The notes: generated from the sequence alone by a model not told the origin. Shown: positions 21,859 through 31,380, numbered from the stretch's first letter. The stretch: 64,000 nt of DNA from an uncultured Collinsella sp. (GCA_902489775.1 CABUBH010000003.1:1-64000), one strand, 5' to 3'. Numbers and translations are program-made.

Positions 21859-24858
21859 ATGAGCGACATCATGAGGCCGATCCCGTTTTCGCAGCTGATG
21901 AACTGGATCATCGAGGAGCACAAGACCCAGGGCGCCGTCTTTGGCGTGCGCAAGATGGTCACGACCAACCAGGAGGGCGCGCTTCCCATTTTTGACGAGC
22001 GCATCGAGACTCCGTTTGGCCCGGCCGCCGGTCCCAATACGCAGCTTGCCCAGAACATCGTGGCATCCTACGTTGCCGGTTCCCGCTTCTTTGAGCTCAA
22101 GACCGTCCAGGTTATGGACGGCGAGGAGCTCTCCAAGTGTGTGAACAAGCCCTGCATCGTGGCGCAGGACGAGTGCTACAACTGCGAGTGGTCGACCGAG
22201 CTCGAGGTTCCGCAGGCCTTTGCCGAGTACGTGAAGGCATGGTTCGCCTGCCACCTGATCGCTCGCGAGTACGGCCTGGGAAGCCCGGACGGATTTGTCT
22301 TCAACATGTCCGTGGGTTATGACCTGGAGGGCATCAAGAGCCCCAAGGTCGATGCCTACATCGAGGGCATGAAGGATGCCAGCGGCTCCGACGTCTGGAA
22401 CGAGTGCCGCGCATGGGCTCTCGCCAACCTGGACAAGTTTGAGCATGTCGACGCCGCGTTTGTCGAGTCCATCCCGGCACGCGTTTCCAACTCCATTACC
22501 GAGTCTACGCTGCATGGCTGCCCGCCGGCCGAGATCGAGCGCATCGCGACCTATCTGATCACCGAGAAGGGCCTCAACACCTACATCAAGTGCAACCCCA
22601 CGCTGCTGGGCTATGAGTTTGCTCGCCAGCGCCTCAACGAGCTGGGCTTTGACTACATCGTCTTCGATGACACGCACTTCCGCGAGGACCTGCAATGGGC
22701 CGACGCCGTGCCCATGTTCGAGCGCCTGATTGCCCTGTGTGCCGAGCGCGGCCTGGAGTTTGGCGTCAAGCTGACCAACACGTTCCCCGTCGACGTGACG
22801 AGGAACGAGCTGCCTTCCACCGAGATGTACATGTCCGGCCGTTCGCTGTTCTCGCTGACCATCGAGGCCGCCCGCCGCATTACCGAGCAGTTCGATGGCA
22901 AGCTGCGCATCAGCTACTCCGGCGGCGCCACGGTCTACAACATCCGCGCTCTGTACGATGCCGGCATTTGGCCCGTCACCCTGGCGACCGACGTGCTCAA
23001 GCCCGGTGGCTACGAGCGCTTTAGCCAGATGGCCGGCGAGTTTGCCGACCTGGACGGCAAGCCGTTCGCGGGCGTCTCTCTCGAGGCCGTGACGGCGATC
23101 CAGAGCGACTCGCTCACCAATCCGCTCTACAAGAAGCCGCTGCGCCCGCTGCCCGACCGCAAGGTCGCCGGCAAAAGCCCGCTTTCCGACTGCTTTACCA
23201 CGCCGTGCCGCACGAGCTGCCCCATCCAGCAGGATATTCCCGCCTATCTGGCGGCTGTTGACGAGGGCCGCTACGAGGACGCGCTCAACATTATCATCGA
23301 GCGCAACGCCCTGCCGTTCATTACCGGCACCATCTGCCCGCATCCCTGCGGCCGTGCCTGCGAGCGTGCATTCTACGAGCCCGAGGGCGCCCAGATCCGC
23401 GCCAGCAAGCTCAAGGCCGCCCGCGAGGCCATGACCGCCGTGCTGCCCAAGTTGCGCGCCCAGGCCATCGCCAACGATAGCGACCGCAACGTTGCCGTTA
23501 TCGGCGGCGGTCCGGCCGGTCTGGCGACGGCGTTCTTCCTGACGCGCGCCGGCGTGCCCGTCACCATCTTTGAGGCCCGCGATTCACTCGGCGGCGTGGT
23601 CCGTCACGTGATCCCCGAGTTCCGTATCGCCAGCGACGATATCTCGCACGACGCCGAGCTCTGCCTGGCCTTTGGCGCCAAGGTGCAGCTCAATGCTCGC
23701 GTGGATTCTATTGACGAGCTCAAGGCCCAGGGCTTTACCGACGTGGTCGTGGCCACCGGTGCCTGGATGCCCGGCTCTGCGGGCCTGGGCGAGGGTGCCG
23801 AGCTTGACGTGCTGGAGTTCCTCGAGGCCGCCAAGAAGGGCGAGAAGCTCGAGCTGGGCGAGGACGTCGTGGTCATTGGCGCTGGCAACACCGCCATGGA
23901 TGCCGCCCGCGTGGCCAAGCGCCTGGCCGGCGTGAAGAACGTGCGCCTGGTCTACCGCCGCACCAAGAAGCAGATGCCCGCCGACGAGGAAGAGCTCGAT
24001 TTTGCTCTGGCAGACGGCGTTGAGTTCTGCGAGCTGCTGGCGCCCAAGGCGCTCAACGGCGCCGTGCTGACCTGCGATGTTATGGAGCTCGGTGAGCCGG
24101 ATGCAAGCGGCCGTCGCAGCCCCGTCGCCACGGGCGAGACCGTCGAGCTTTCCGCCACCACGGTGATCTGCGCCGTGGGCGAGGGCATCGATGCCAGCCT
24201 GTACGATGCCGTGGGCGTCGAACACGACCGTCGCGGTCGCCTTGCCGCCACCTCCACCGGCGTCGAGGGCGTCTGGGCTGCAGGCGATTGCCGTCGCGGT
24301 CCGGCCACCGTGGTCGAGGCTATCGCCGACGCCGCCGAGGTTGCCCGTGCCATTGCCGGTGTGGACTTTAACAAGTACGCCGACTGCAACGAGCAGGCCG
24401 GTCGCGAGGACACCTGCTACGAGCGCAAGGGATCGCTGTGCCGCGACAAGCGCAACTGCACCAAGACCCGCTGCTTGGGCTGCGGCTCGGTGTGCGAGGT
24501 CTGCTGCGACGTGTGCCCCAACCGCGCCAACGTTGCCATCAAGGTGCCGGGCCTGGCCAAGCATCAGGTCGTCCATGTCGACGGCATGTGCAACGAGTGC
24601 GGCAACTGCGCCGTGTTCTGCCCCTATCAGGAGGGTCGTCCCTACAAGGACAAGCTCACCCTGTTCTGGAGCGAGGAGGACATGGAGAACTCCGAGAACG
24701 AGGGCTTCCTGGCCGTGGACGAGGATCACTTTAAGGTCCGCGTCGCCGGCACGGTCCGCACCGTCTCGGTCGATGCCGTCAACACCGGCCTTCCCGAGGC
24801 TGTCCGCCTGACCATCAGGGCTGTGCGCGACAACTATTCGTATCTTCTTAAGAAATAG
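21859..24858 (+). CDS. ygfK: Putative selenate reductase-like flavoprotein YgfK
   Basis: This is a 999-aa iron-sulfur flavoprotein thought to shuttle electrons in anaerobic purine catabolism. The first ~430 residues form a dihydroorotate dehydrogenase-like barrel (FGPAAGPNTQLAQNI). A GltB/NfnB-type module follows, with cysteines in CFTTPCRTSCPIQQDI (~residue 444) and CPHPCGRAC. FAD/NAD-binding motifs VIGGGPAGLATAFF (~549) and VIGAGNTAMDAARVAKRL come next. The C-terminal end is cysteine-rich (CLGCGSVCEVCCDVCP, then CNECGNCAVFCP near 910), giving further 4Fe-4S clusters. It is followed by a ferredoxin and an FAD-less hydroxylase, so YgfK is the natural flavin partner. The start ATG 21859 follows GAGAGGAG. 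Confidence 0.9.
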   Translation: MSDIMRPIPFSQLMNWIIEEHKTQGAVFGVRKMVTTNQEGALPIFDERIETPFGPAAGPNTQLAQNIVASYVAGSRFFELKTVQVMDGEELSKCVNKPCIVAQDECYNCEWSTELEVPQAFAEYVKAWFACHLIAREYGLGSPDGFVFNMSVGYDLEGIKSPKVDAYIEGMKDASGSDVWNECRAWALANLDKFEHVDAAFVESIPARVSNSITESTLHGCPPAEIERIATYLITEKGLNTYIKCNPTLLGYEFARQRLNELGFDYIVFDDTHFREDLQWADAVPMFERLIALCAERGLEFGVKLTNTFPVDVTRNELPSTEMYMSGRSLFSLTIEAARRITEQFDGKLRISYSGGATVYNIRALYDAGIWPVTLATDVLKPGGYERFSQMAGEFADLDGKPFAGVSLEAVTAIQSDSLTNPLYKKPLRPLPDRKVAGKSPLSDCFTTPCRTSCPIQQDIPAYLAAVDEGRYEDALNIIIERNALPFITGTICPHPCGRACERAFYEPEGAQIRASKLKAAREAMTAVLPKLRAQAIANDSDRNVAVIGGGPAGLATAFFLTRAGVPVTIFEARDSLGGVVRHVIPEFRIASDDISHDAELCLAFGAKVQLNARVDSIDELKAQGFTDVVVATGAWMPGSAGLGEGAELDVLEFLEAAKKGEKLELGEDVVVIGAGNTAMDAARVAKRLAGVKNVRLVYRRTKKQMPADEEELDFALADGVEFCELLAPKALNGAVLTCDVMELGEPDASGRRSPVATGETVELSATTVICAVGEGIDASLYDAVGVEHDRRGRLAATSTGVEGVWAAGDCRRGPATVVEAIADAAEVARAIAGVDFNKYADCNEQAGREDTCYERKGSLCRDKRNCTKTRCLGCGSVCEVCCDVCPNRANVAIKVPGLAKHQVVHVDGMCNECGNCAVFCPYQEGRPYKDKLTLFWSEEDMENSENEGFLAVDEDHFKVRVAGTVRTVSVDAVNTGLPEAVRLTIRAVRDNYSYLLKK

Positions 24859-24869
24859 GCGAGTCTCTT

Positions 24870-25349
24870 ATGGCCAAATCCATTCAACATAACGTGGCCT
24901 ACGTTGCCTGCGGAAGCGGTTGCGCCTCCGCAGGCGGCGACGCCCGCTGCAGCGAAGGCTGCATTGGCTGTGGCGCCTGTGTCACGGCCTGCCCCCACGG
25001 CGCCATTGCGCTGGTCGATGGCATCGCCCGCGTGGATCGCTCAAAGTGCACGGGCTGTGGTCTGTGCGGCATGGCGTGCCCGCAGCGCGTGATTGCCTTC
25101 GTTCCCGGCTACCAGAATATCCTGGTGCGTTGCAACAACACCGATAAGGGCGCCATTGCCCGCAAGATCTGCGACACGAGCTGCATCGGTTGCGGCATGT
25201 GCGCTAAAAAGTGCCCCGCCGGCGCTATCCGCATCGAGGACAACTGCGCCCATATCGATGGCGCGGACTGCCTGTCGTGCGGCATGTGCGCCGTCGTCTG
25301 TCCTCATGGCGCCATCCACGACCGCACCGGCATCGCCGCCGGCGTGTAG
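24870..25349 (+). CDS. Ferredoxin with four 4Fe-4S motifs
   Basis: This is a small (159 aa) soluble electron carrier. Four CxxCxxCxxxCP motifs are visible in order: CIGCGACVTACP, CTGCGLCGMACP, CIGCGMCAKKCP and CLSCGMCAVVCP, with an additional cysteine cluster near the N-terminus (CGSGCAS). The arrangement resembles the C-terminal ferredoxin half of RnfB, without its membrane anchor. It begins 11 nt after ygfK and ends 12 nt before the hydroxylase gene, so it very likely passes electrons between the two. Confidence 0.85.
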   Translation: MAKSIQHNVAYVACGSGCASAGGDARCSEGCIGCGACVTACPHGAIALVDGIARVDRSKCTGCGLCGMACPQRVIAFVPGYQNILVRCNNTDKGAIARKICDTSCIGCGMCAKKCPAGAIRIEDNCAHIDGADCLSCGMCAVVCPHGAIHDRTGIAAGV

Positions 25350-25361
25350 AAGGGAATCACC

Positions 25362-28139
25362 ATGGCACAGGAATTCACTTTTACCGTTAACGGCGTCGAG
25401 CGCACGACGACGCAGAACAAGCCGCTGCTGCGCTACCTGCGCGACGACCTGCACATCCATTCCGCCAAGGACGGCTGCTCCGAGGGCGCCTGCGGTACCT
25501 GCACCATCCATGTGGACGGTGCGGCCGTCAAGGCGTGCGTGCTGACCACCGCTCTTGCCGCCGGCCGCAATATCGTGACCGTCGAGGGCCTGCCCGAGGA
25601 CGTGCGCGAGGCCTTTGTGTACGCCTTTGGCGCCGTGGGCGCCGTGCAGTGCGGTTTTTGTATCCCAGGCATGGTCATGGCGGGTGCGGCGCTCATCGCC
25701 GAGGACCCCGAGCCCACCGAGGAACAGATCAAGTACGCCATTCGCGGCAATGTCTGCCGTTGCACCGGCTACAAAAAGATTATCGAGGGCATTGCGCTGG
25801 CAGCTGCGGTGCTCCGCGGCGAAAAGCAGATCGACGAGGATCTGGAGCGCGGCGATGACTACGGCGTGGGCAAGCGCGCCTTCCGTATCGACGTGCGCAA
25901 GAAGGTGCTCGGCGAGGGCAAGTACCCCGACGACATCGACGAGATCGACCAGCCGGGCCTGACCTATGCCAGCGCCGTACGCTCCAAGTATCCGCGCGCC
26001 CGTGTGCTCTCCATCGATACCTCCAAGGCCGAGGCCCTGCCCGGCGTGGTGGGTATTCTGCGCGCCGAGGACGTGCCGGTCAACCAAGTCGGCCACCTTA
26101 TCCAGGACTGGGACGTCATGATCGCGGCGGGCGATATCACCCGCTGCGTGGGTGACGCCATCGTGCTGGTGGTTGCCGAGGACGAGGCGACGCTCGAGAA
26201 GGCCAAGAAGCTCGTAAAGATTGATTACGAGCCGCTGGAGCCCGTGCGCAATATCGTCGAGGCCAAGGCTGCCGACGCCCCGCGCCTGCATGACAGCTTC
26301 TTTGCCTTTGGCAACACGGTGGAGCTCAAGGACAACGTGTGCCAGAGCCGCCACGTGACGCGCGGCGACGCCGCCAAGGCGCTGGCAGAGAGCGCGTTCA
26401 CCGTGACGCAGCGCTTTACCACGCCCTTTACCGAGCATGCCTTCTTGGAGCCCGAGTGCGCCGTGGCCTTCCCGTACAAGAACGGCGTCAAGGTGCAGTC
26501 GACCGACCAGGGTGCCTACGACACGCGCAAAGAGTGTGCCCACATGTTTGGCTGGGACAACGAGCCCGAGCGTGTGGTCGTCGAGACTATGCTCGTGGGC
26601 GGCGGCTTTGGCGGCAAGGAGGACGTGTCCATCCAACACCTGGCCGCGCTCGCCGCCTATAAGTTCCAGCGTCCTGTGAAGTGCAAGCTCACGCGTGCCG
26701 AGTCGCTTGCGTTCCATCCCAAGCGTCATGCCATGGACGGCACCTTTACGCTGGGTTGCGACGCCGAGGGCAACTTTACCGGCCTGGACTGCGAGATCAA
26801 CTTTGATACCGGTGCCTACGCGTCGCTGTGCGGCCCGGTGCTCGAACGCGCCTGCACGCATGCCGTCGGCCCCTACAAGTACCAGAACACCGACATTCGC
26901 GGCTTTGGCTACTACACCAACAACCCGCCCGCCGGTGCGTACCGAGGCTTTGGCGTTTGCCAGTCCGAGTTTGCGCTCGAGAGCCTGATCGACCTGCTGG
27001 CAGAGAAGGTCGGCCTGGACCCGTGGGAGATTCGTTACCGTAATGCCATCGAGCCGGGCGAGGTTTTGCCCAACGGCCAGATTGCCGATTGCTCCACGGC
27101 GCTTAAGGAGACGCTGCTCGAGGTCAAGGATGCCTACTACGCGCATCCCGGCCACGCCGGCATTGCCTGCGCCATGAAGAACGCCGGCGTGGGCGTGGGC
27201 CTGCCCGATGCCGGCCGCTGCAAGATTCGCATCGAGAACGGCGTGGCCGTGGTCTATGCCGCCACGTCCGACATCGGCCAGGGCTGCAACACCGTCTTTT
27301 TGCAGGACGTTGCCGAGGCATGCGGCCTGCCGCTTCGCTGCATCGCCAACGGCGAGTGCTCCACCGAGAACGCTCCCGACTCCGGCACTACGTCTGGCTC
27401 GCGTCAGACGGTCGTGACCGGCGAGGCCGTGCGCGGTGCCGCCTTTCTGCTGCGCGATGCCATGCTTGGCATCGAGGCCGGAAAGCCTGCACCCGATACC
27501 CCCGTGAGCGCGCATGGTGACGGCGTCAAGATCGAGTATGACGACGGCCGCGCCTATCAGCTGCGCACTCAGGAGCTCGTCGCCGGCCAGGGTATGCATC
27601 CTCAAGATCCCGCGGTCGCCATCAAGGCGCTCGAGGGATGCGAGTTTGGCTACGTGTATCTGGAGCCGACCGACAAACTGGGCGCGGACGTTCCCAACCC
27701 CAAGAGCCACATCTGCTACGGCTTTGCCACGCATGTGGTCATTCTGGATGATGACGGCCGCGTGAGCGAGGTCTATGCTGCGCACGATTCCGGCAAGGTG
27801 GTCAATCCCATCTCCATCCAGGGTCAGATCGAAGGCGGCGTGCTCATGGGTATGGGTTATGCACTGACCGAGGACTGGCCGCTCAAGGACTGCGTACCCC
27901 AGGCAAGGTACGGTACGCTCGGGCTGTTCCGTGCGCCCGAGATTCCGGATATCCACGCCATCTACGTGGAGAAGGATGAGCTGCTGCCTGTGGCATACGG
28001 CGGCAAGGGCATCGGCGAGATCGCAACGATCCCCACGGCGCCCGCCGTGCAGAACGCCTACCGTGCATTCGACGGCAAGCTGCGTCCCGATCTGCCCATG
28101 GTGGATACGCCCTACAGCCGCGTCCGCAACCGCGGGTAG
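25362..28139 (+). CDS. xdhD: Molybdenum hydroxylase, fused 2Fe-2S and molybdopterin subunits (XdhD-like)
   Basis: This is a xanthine dehydrogenase-family enzyme that hydroxylates or dehydroxylates purines. Residues 1-160 hold two 2Fe-2S clusters (CSEGACGTC near 38; CGFC near 97; CRC near 133). The remainder is the molybdenum cofactor subunit, with GGGFGGKED, PPAGAYRGFG and the terminal GGKGIGEIA, where the catalytic glutamate lies. At 925 aa it matches XdhD-type fusions. No FAD subunit is fused or adjacent, so electrons must pass through the neighbouring ferredoxin and YgfK. The maturation genes mocA, yqeB, yqeC and an xdhC homologue (43.8-48.6 kb) mark it as a probable selenium-dependent hydroxylase, with selenium in the cofactor and not as selenocysteine. 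Confidence 0.9.
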   Translation: MAQEFTFTVNGVERTTTQNKPLLRYLRDDLHIHSAKDGCSEGACGTCTIHVDGAAVKACVLTTALAAGRNIVTVEGLPEDVREAFVYAFGAVGAVQCGFCIPGMVMAGAALIAEDPEPTEEQIKYAIRGNVCRCTGYKKIIEGIALAAAVLRGEKQIDEDLERGDDYGVGKRAFRIDVRKKVLGEGKYPDDIDEIDQPGLTYASAVRSKYPRARVLSIDTSKAEALPGVVGILRAEDVPVNQVGHLIQDWDVMIAAGDITRCVGDAIVLVVAEDEATLEKAKKLVKIDYEPLEPVRNIVEAKAADAPRLHDSFFAFGNTVELKDNVCQSRHVTRGDAAKALAESAFTVTQRFTTPFTEHAFLEPECAVAFPYKNGVKVQSTDQGAYDTRKECAHMFGWDNEPERVVVETMLVGGGFGGKEDVSIQHLAALAAYKFQRPVKCKLTRAESLAFHPKRHAMDGTFTLGCDAEGNFTGLDCEINFDTGAYASLCGPVLERACTHAVGPYKYQNTDIRGFGYYTNNPPAGAYRGFGVCQSEFALESLIDLLAEKVGLDPWEIRYRNAIEPGEVLPNGQIADCSTALKETLLEVKDAYYAHPGHAGIACAMKNAGVGVGLPDAGRCKIRIENGVAVVYAATSDIGQGCNTVFLQDVAEACGLPLRCIANGECSTENAPDSGTTSGSRQTVVTGEAVRGAAFLLRDAMLGIEAGKPAPDTPVSAHGDGVKIEYDDGRAYQLRTQELVAGQGMHPQDPAVAIKALEGCEFGYVYLEPTDKLGADVPNPKSHICYGFATHVVILDDDGRVSEVYAAHDSGKVVNPISIQGQIEGGVLMGMGYALTEDWPLKDCVPQARYGTLGLFRAPEIPDIHAIYVEKDELLPVAYGGKGIGEIATIPTAPAVQNAYRAFDGKLRPDLPMVDTPYSRVRNRG

Positions 28140-28206
28140 GGTAGGGCGCGGACAGCCATTACTGACGAGCTGTTCGCGCTCAACATCAACTGCATATGCT
28201 GCGCCT

Positions 28207-28245
28207 TTGGCCCCAGCTCCATCTCGAGCCGGGGCCTTTGTTTTG
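28207..28245 (+). terminator. Terminator after the xdhD-like gene
   Basis: GGCCCCAGCTC pairs with GAGCCGGGGCC, followed by TTTGTTTT. It closes the permease-to-hydroxylase operon, and the 62-bp repeat array begins 15 nt later. Confidence 0.85.
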
Positions 28246-28259
28246 CCGCGCCTGCCACC

Positions 28260-28652
28260 AGCGGAAAGTGCGTCCCATTTCTCGGCTCCGGAGTGGGATG
28301 CGGTTTCCTGTAGAGCGCCAAGCGGAAAATCCATCCCGGAATCGATGCTCAGAATGGGACGCGCTTTCCGGAGGGGCTATCAAGCGGAAATTGCATCCCG
28401 GAATTCGGCTCCAGAATGGGATGCGCTTTCCGAACAGGCCCTCAAGCGGAAGCTGCATCCCAGTTTGAGCGTCTATTCCGGGATGCAGTTTCCGCTGGGC
28501 GCTTCAGCCGGAAAGCCTGTCCCGTTCTAAGCCTTTATTCCGGGACACGGTTTCCGCTGAGGTCCTCATCCGGAAAGCGGGGACCGTTTTGGGGTCTGAT
28601 TCCGGGACGCAGTTTCCGCTAGGGCGGTCAATGGGAAGGCGCGTTCCAGATT
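28260..28652. repeat. 62-bp hairpin-unit tandem array 1
   Basis: Six full units start at 28260, 28321, 28383, 28445, 28507 and 28569, with a partial unit at 28631; the period is 61 or 62 bp throughout. Each unit follows the plan (A/G)GCGGAAA-NN-GCRTCCC, an ~18-nt loop, GGGAYGC-NN-TTTCCG, then a ~13-nt linker ending in CA, so it can form a 14-bp interrupted hairpin. Units differ from each other by 20-40%. No ribosome-binding site or codon bias supports the frames running through it. With the terminator, this fills the 559-bp gap 28140-28698. Confidence 0.85.
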
Positions 28653-28698
28653 GGTAAACGTGCAGGCACAGGCGTGGATGAGTCGTGGCTCAACAGCC

Positions 28699-29697
28699 CT
28701 ACAGGTCCACGTCGTTGAGCCATGTCGGCAGCGCGGTTTGCCTGATCCCTGCCGTCTGCAGCTTTTTCGCGAGCATTCCTGCCGAGCGGACCTCGTTCAT
28801 GGTAAAGCGCAACAGAGGATGACCGTAGAGTGATAGGTGCGCCTCGCGCTGTCGTTCGGCAACGAGCGCCTCGGCGGCGGTGCGTTCGGCCAGTATGGTC
28901 TGGTCGGTATATTTGATGAGCCCGTCGAGCTCGCCCAGCGTGAGTTCCCGCGCCTGGCGCTCCCAGGCAAAGTCCGTTCGTATGGGCTTAGTCGAATCGA
29001 AGGGGTCCGTCAACTTGTATTGAAGCCAGTCGGGCATAAAGCCCGTTTCGATCATGACGGCTCGGGCGACCGATTCCCCGCCGCTCTCGGCGCGCGCGTC
29101 AGCATACTGGAGCGTGGTGAGGGCCGTGCGAATCGCACGATCATTGCGAGGGCCTACTCGTTTTTCAACCTCCTTCATCAAGTGCTCTTGCGTAAGGCCG
29201 AGCTTTGAGATTGCAGAATCGGCAATGGGCATGCCGTCGGCAAAACCAGTCTGAAGCAGGCAGTCTGTTACTGTTTGAATGGGCGGTGTTAGCGATATGT
29301 CGGCTCTGTGCATTGCACCTGCCGGTTCAATCTGGTGCCGCTGAATATGCGCGCCCGGGCGAGCCGACGGCTTGGTGGTGCTGCAGACATGCACGACGTT
29401 CAGATGCCGCCACGAGACTTCGAGGCCCAACAGGCAGGCGGCCGAAAACGAGCAGAACGTCCAATCGGGGTGGATGATCGCAAGGGCGCGGATAATTTCG
29501 CAATGACGCTGTGCCCGATTGAGTTCATCCCAGCGCGTTTTGCGCGCAAACAGTCCCGGCATGGGGGAGACGACCATGCCGCCGGTGCGCCGAAGGAGCG
29601 CTTTTCGGATTGCCGTGCTTGGGGGAATAAGGCATCGTCCCTCCTGCTCGGCTTGGTTTAACAGCTGGTCGATGATTTGGTCATTGCAATGCGCCAT
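28699..29697 (-). CDS. AbiEi antitoxin-like / DUF559-type nuclease-fold protein
   Basis: This is a 332-aa protein with no recognised partner. The N-terminal part resembles the AbiEi-type winged-helix domain found in type IV antitoxins (GGMVVSPMPGLFARK, then HCEIIRALAIIHPDW and FCSFSAACLLGL). The C-terminal part has the layout of the DUF559/Vsr-like PD-(D/E)xK fold: ESGGES, RTDFAW, then ELDGLIKY and the basic ERQREAHL helix. Such two-domain proteins are common in Actinomycetota, with unknown function; a defence or DNA-repair role is possible. GGAGG lies 9 nt before the ATG. It stands alone between repeat arrays 1 and 2, with no AbiEii toxin beside it. Confidence 0.65.
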   Translation of the reverse strand: MAHCNDQIIDQLLNQAEQEGRCLIPPSTAIRKALLRRTGGMVVSPMPGLFARKTRWDELNRAQRHCEIIRALAIIHPDWTFCSFSAACLLGLEVSWRHLNVVHVCSTTKPSARPGAHIQRHQIEPAGAMHRADISLTPPIQTVTDCLLQTGFADGMPIADSAISKLGLTQEHLMKEVEKRVGPRNDRAIRTALTTLQYADARAESGGESVARAVMIETGFMPDWLQYKLTDPFDSTKPIRTDFAWERQARELTLGELDGLIKYTDQTILAERTAAEALVAERQREAHLSLYGHPLLRFTMNEVRSAGMLAKKLQTAGIRQTALPTWLNDVDL

Positions 29698-29989
29698 GAG
29701 CTACCGCCTCCTTTTTTTGGGGTGGCAAAAACGTATCAGCCGGAACTTGCCGCCCAGCAAACCAGGAGCTGACCAAAATCTAACCATGCAGGTAGATGGC
29801 CTGTTTTGACGTCATTTTCTGGAACTGAATCGGCAAGCGGCAATCGGCACCCGTGAACGGTAACGAGTTATGAAGACCCGGTAAGTTTAGGGACGTGTAC
29901 TTTTTCGAAAAAGAGCAGTTTTCCTGCTGTTTTACACCTCCGGAGCGCGCATGCGAGCACTTGTGATAACAGCGATGGGCCGACCTTCG

Positions 29990-30330
29990 GCGCAGGCTGC
30001 ATCCCAGAATCCGCGCCCGGAACGGGATGCGCCCTCCTTTTGCGACCCTTGGCGGAAAGCGCATCCCAGATTTCGCCTCAGAGTGGGATGCCGTTTCCGG
30101 ATCGGCCTCTCGCGGAAACTGCGTCCCAGAATCAGGCCTCAGAATGGGACGTGCTTTCCGGATTGCCCTTCAAGCGGAAACTACATCCCAGATTCCGGCT
30201 CCAAACCGGGATGCGCTTTCCCGGTGGGGCCTCTGGCGGAAACTACGTCCCGGATTCGACGCTCAGAATGGGACGCCGTTTCCGATAGAGGCATGGAGCG
30301 GAAAACGCGTCCCGGAATCCTGGGCCGGTA
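29990..30330. repeat. 62-bp hairpin-unit tandem array 2
   Basis: Units start near 29990, then at 30051, 30111, 30173, 30235 and 30297 (the last truncated near 30330); the last three intervals are exactly 62 bp. The unit plan is the same as in array 1, and the units of 30173-30296 are nearly identical to those of 33621-33744 in array 3. The rest of the 714-bp gap (29698-29989) is AT-richer, with TTTTTCGAAAAAG near 29900 and no gene that I can support. Confidence 0.85.
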
Positions 30331-30350
30331 CTGCCGGATGAAGTTGATAA

Positions 30351-30398
30351 TCAGGACGCTTTCTTTTGCTTCGAACGCTGCTTGGATGCCTCGGATGG
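30351..30398 (-). pseudogene. Relic of a small toxin-like peptide C-terminus
   Basis: The minus-strand frame reads PSEASKQRSKQKKAS followed by a stop. It matches, in the same frame, the tail SEALKQRSKHNTHCH of the small hydrophobic peptide at 35511-35645, and the DNA is about 90% identical over 28 bp. The hydrophobic N-terminal part is missing here; the frame is closed by TGA at 30399-30401, next to the MerR gene end. Confidence 0.4.
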
Positions 30399-30411
30399 TC
30401 ACGTCGCCGCC

Positions 30412-31233
30412 TCACTCCACAGGCAGAAACACATGCAGGTAGCGGTGATAACCTTGTTCGCTATGGGCGCGTGCGACCAGGATTCCGCAGATTTCTCCTC
30501 GTAGCTCGAGTCCGCGCGCGTGGGCATCGGCGACAAGGTCGTCAAAGAGGTCGAGCCCAAAGTTCCAGCGGTCGCCGGCGTCCAGCCAAGTCTCAAGCGC
30601 CTGGCCTGCATCGATAATGGTGAACCCTTCGGGGCAATTGCCGTCTTCTCGGTCGTCTTTTAATTTCTCCGACCCGGTAAGCGTCTCAAACATCGCCGGT
30701 GCCATGGCGTAGCCCCAGTAATAATGGTCGCGGTCATGCCGTGGAAACCAAGATAACGGCTGCATAAGGGCCATATTGGCGTTCATGAATGACACGGCGC
30801 CCGGGTCGACATCTTGGCGAAAGCCGTGGTTCTCGCGCACGGGGACATAGGCACAGCCGTCGAAATGCGAGAGCTTGACGCGCCCAAGCTCATGAGGCGC
30901 ATGCTCCATGTCCTCCACATGCTGACGCATGAGCTCGAGTTCCATCTTTTTGCGTTCGAGCTCGTGTTCGACCTTATCGGCCCTGTGCTGAATGCGCTGC
31001 TGAATCGTCGACAGCTCATCGCTTGCCAGGATCTGCTGAATCTCGGTGAGCGAAAAGCCCATCGATTGATAGAACTTGCAGTCCCACAGCAGGTTGACCT
31101 GCCAATCGTCGTAATAGCGATACCCGTTTGCGGGGTCGACTTCTGGTTGGATGATGCCCTTTTGCTCGTAGAAGCGCAGGGTGTCCCGCGTGATGCCGAG
31201 CTTTTCCCGGATCTCCTTTTGCGTGCAGCGCAT
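30412..31233 (-). CDS. MerR family transcriptional regulator with C-terminal effector domain
   Basis: This is a DNA-binding activator. Residues 1-70 are a MerR winged helix (REKLGITRDTLRFYEQKGII, then NGYRYYDDWQVNLL), followed by a long coiled-coil dimerisation helix (residues ~80-115). A ~150-aa C-terminal domain resembles the GyrI/BltR-type small-molecule binding fold. It is 273 aa. It is divergent from the flavin oxidoreductase at 31,381, and the shared 147-bp gap contains a dyad characteristic of MerR operators. It likely senses a small organic compound and activates that gene; the ligand is unknown. AGGAGGC lies upstream of the ATG. Confidence 0.82.
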   Translation of the reverse strand: MRCTQKEIREKLGITRDTLRFYEQKGIIQPEVDPANGYRYYDDWQVNLLWDCKFYQSMGFSLTEIQQILASDELSTIQQRIQHRADKVEHELERKKMELELMRQHVEDMEHAPHELGRVKLSHFDGCAYVPVRENHGFRQDVDPGAVSFMNANMALMQPLSWFPRHDRDHYYWGYAMAPAMFETLTGSEKLKDDREDGNCPEGFTIIDAGQALETWLDAGDRWNFGLDLFDDLVADAHARGLELRGEICGILVARAHSEQGYHRYLHVFLPVE

Positions 31234-31263
31234 CTTTTGAGCCTCCTAAAGATCCTTTGGGCC

Positions 31264-31294
31264 TTGACCTGGGGGTAACCCCCTACTTGAACAT
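31264..31294 (+). promoter_or_regulatory. MerR-type promoter with central dyad
   Basis: TTGACC (31264-31269) is a consensus-like -35 box, followed directly by the perfect dyad GGGGGTAACCCCC (31271-31283). MerR regulators bind such a dyad inside an overlong promoter spacer. The -10 is not clear-cut; GAACAT lies at a 19-bp spacing. Confidence 0.55.
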
Positions 31295-31380
31295 AAGGCT
31301 ATTGTACGCGGGGTGAGGGGCCCCACGGTGCCAATGACTGCGCGATTGCGAGGTCGTCGGATGAATATCAGGAGGCAAAT

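Noticed and set aside
25041..28334. A very long minus-strand open frame opposite the xdhD-like gene (similar frames lie opposite accDA, the permease, ygeW-mocA-hyuA and map)
   Set aside because: These are shadows of GC-rich codon bias in the real genes; the translated sequences lack domain motifs.
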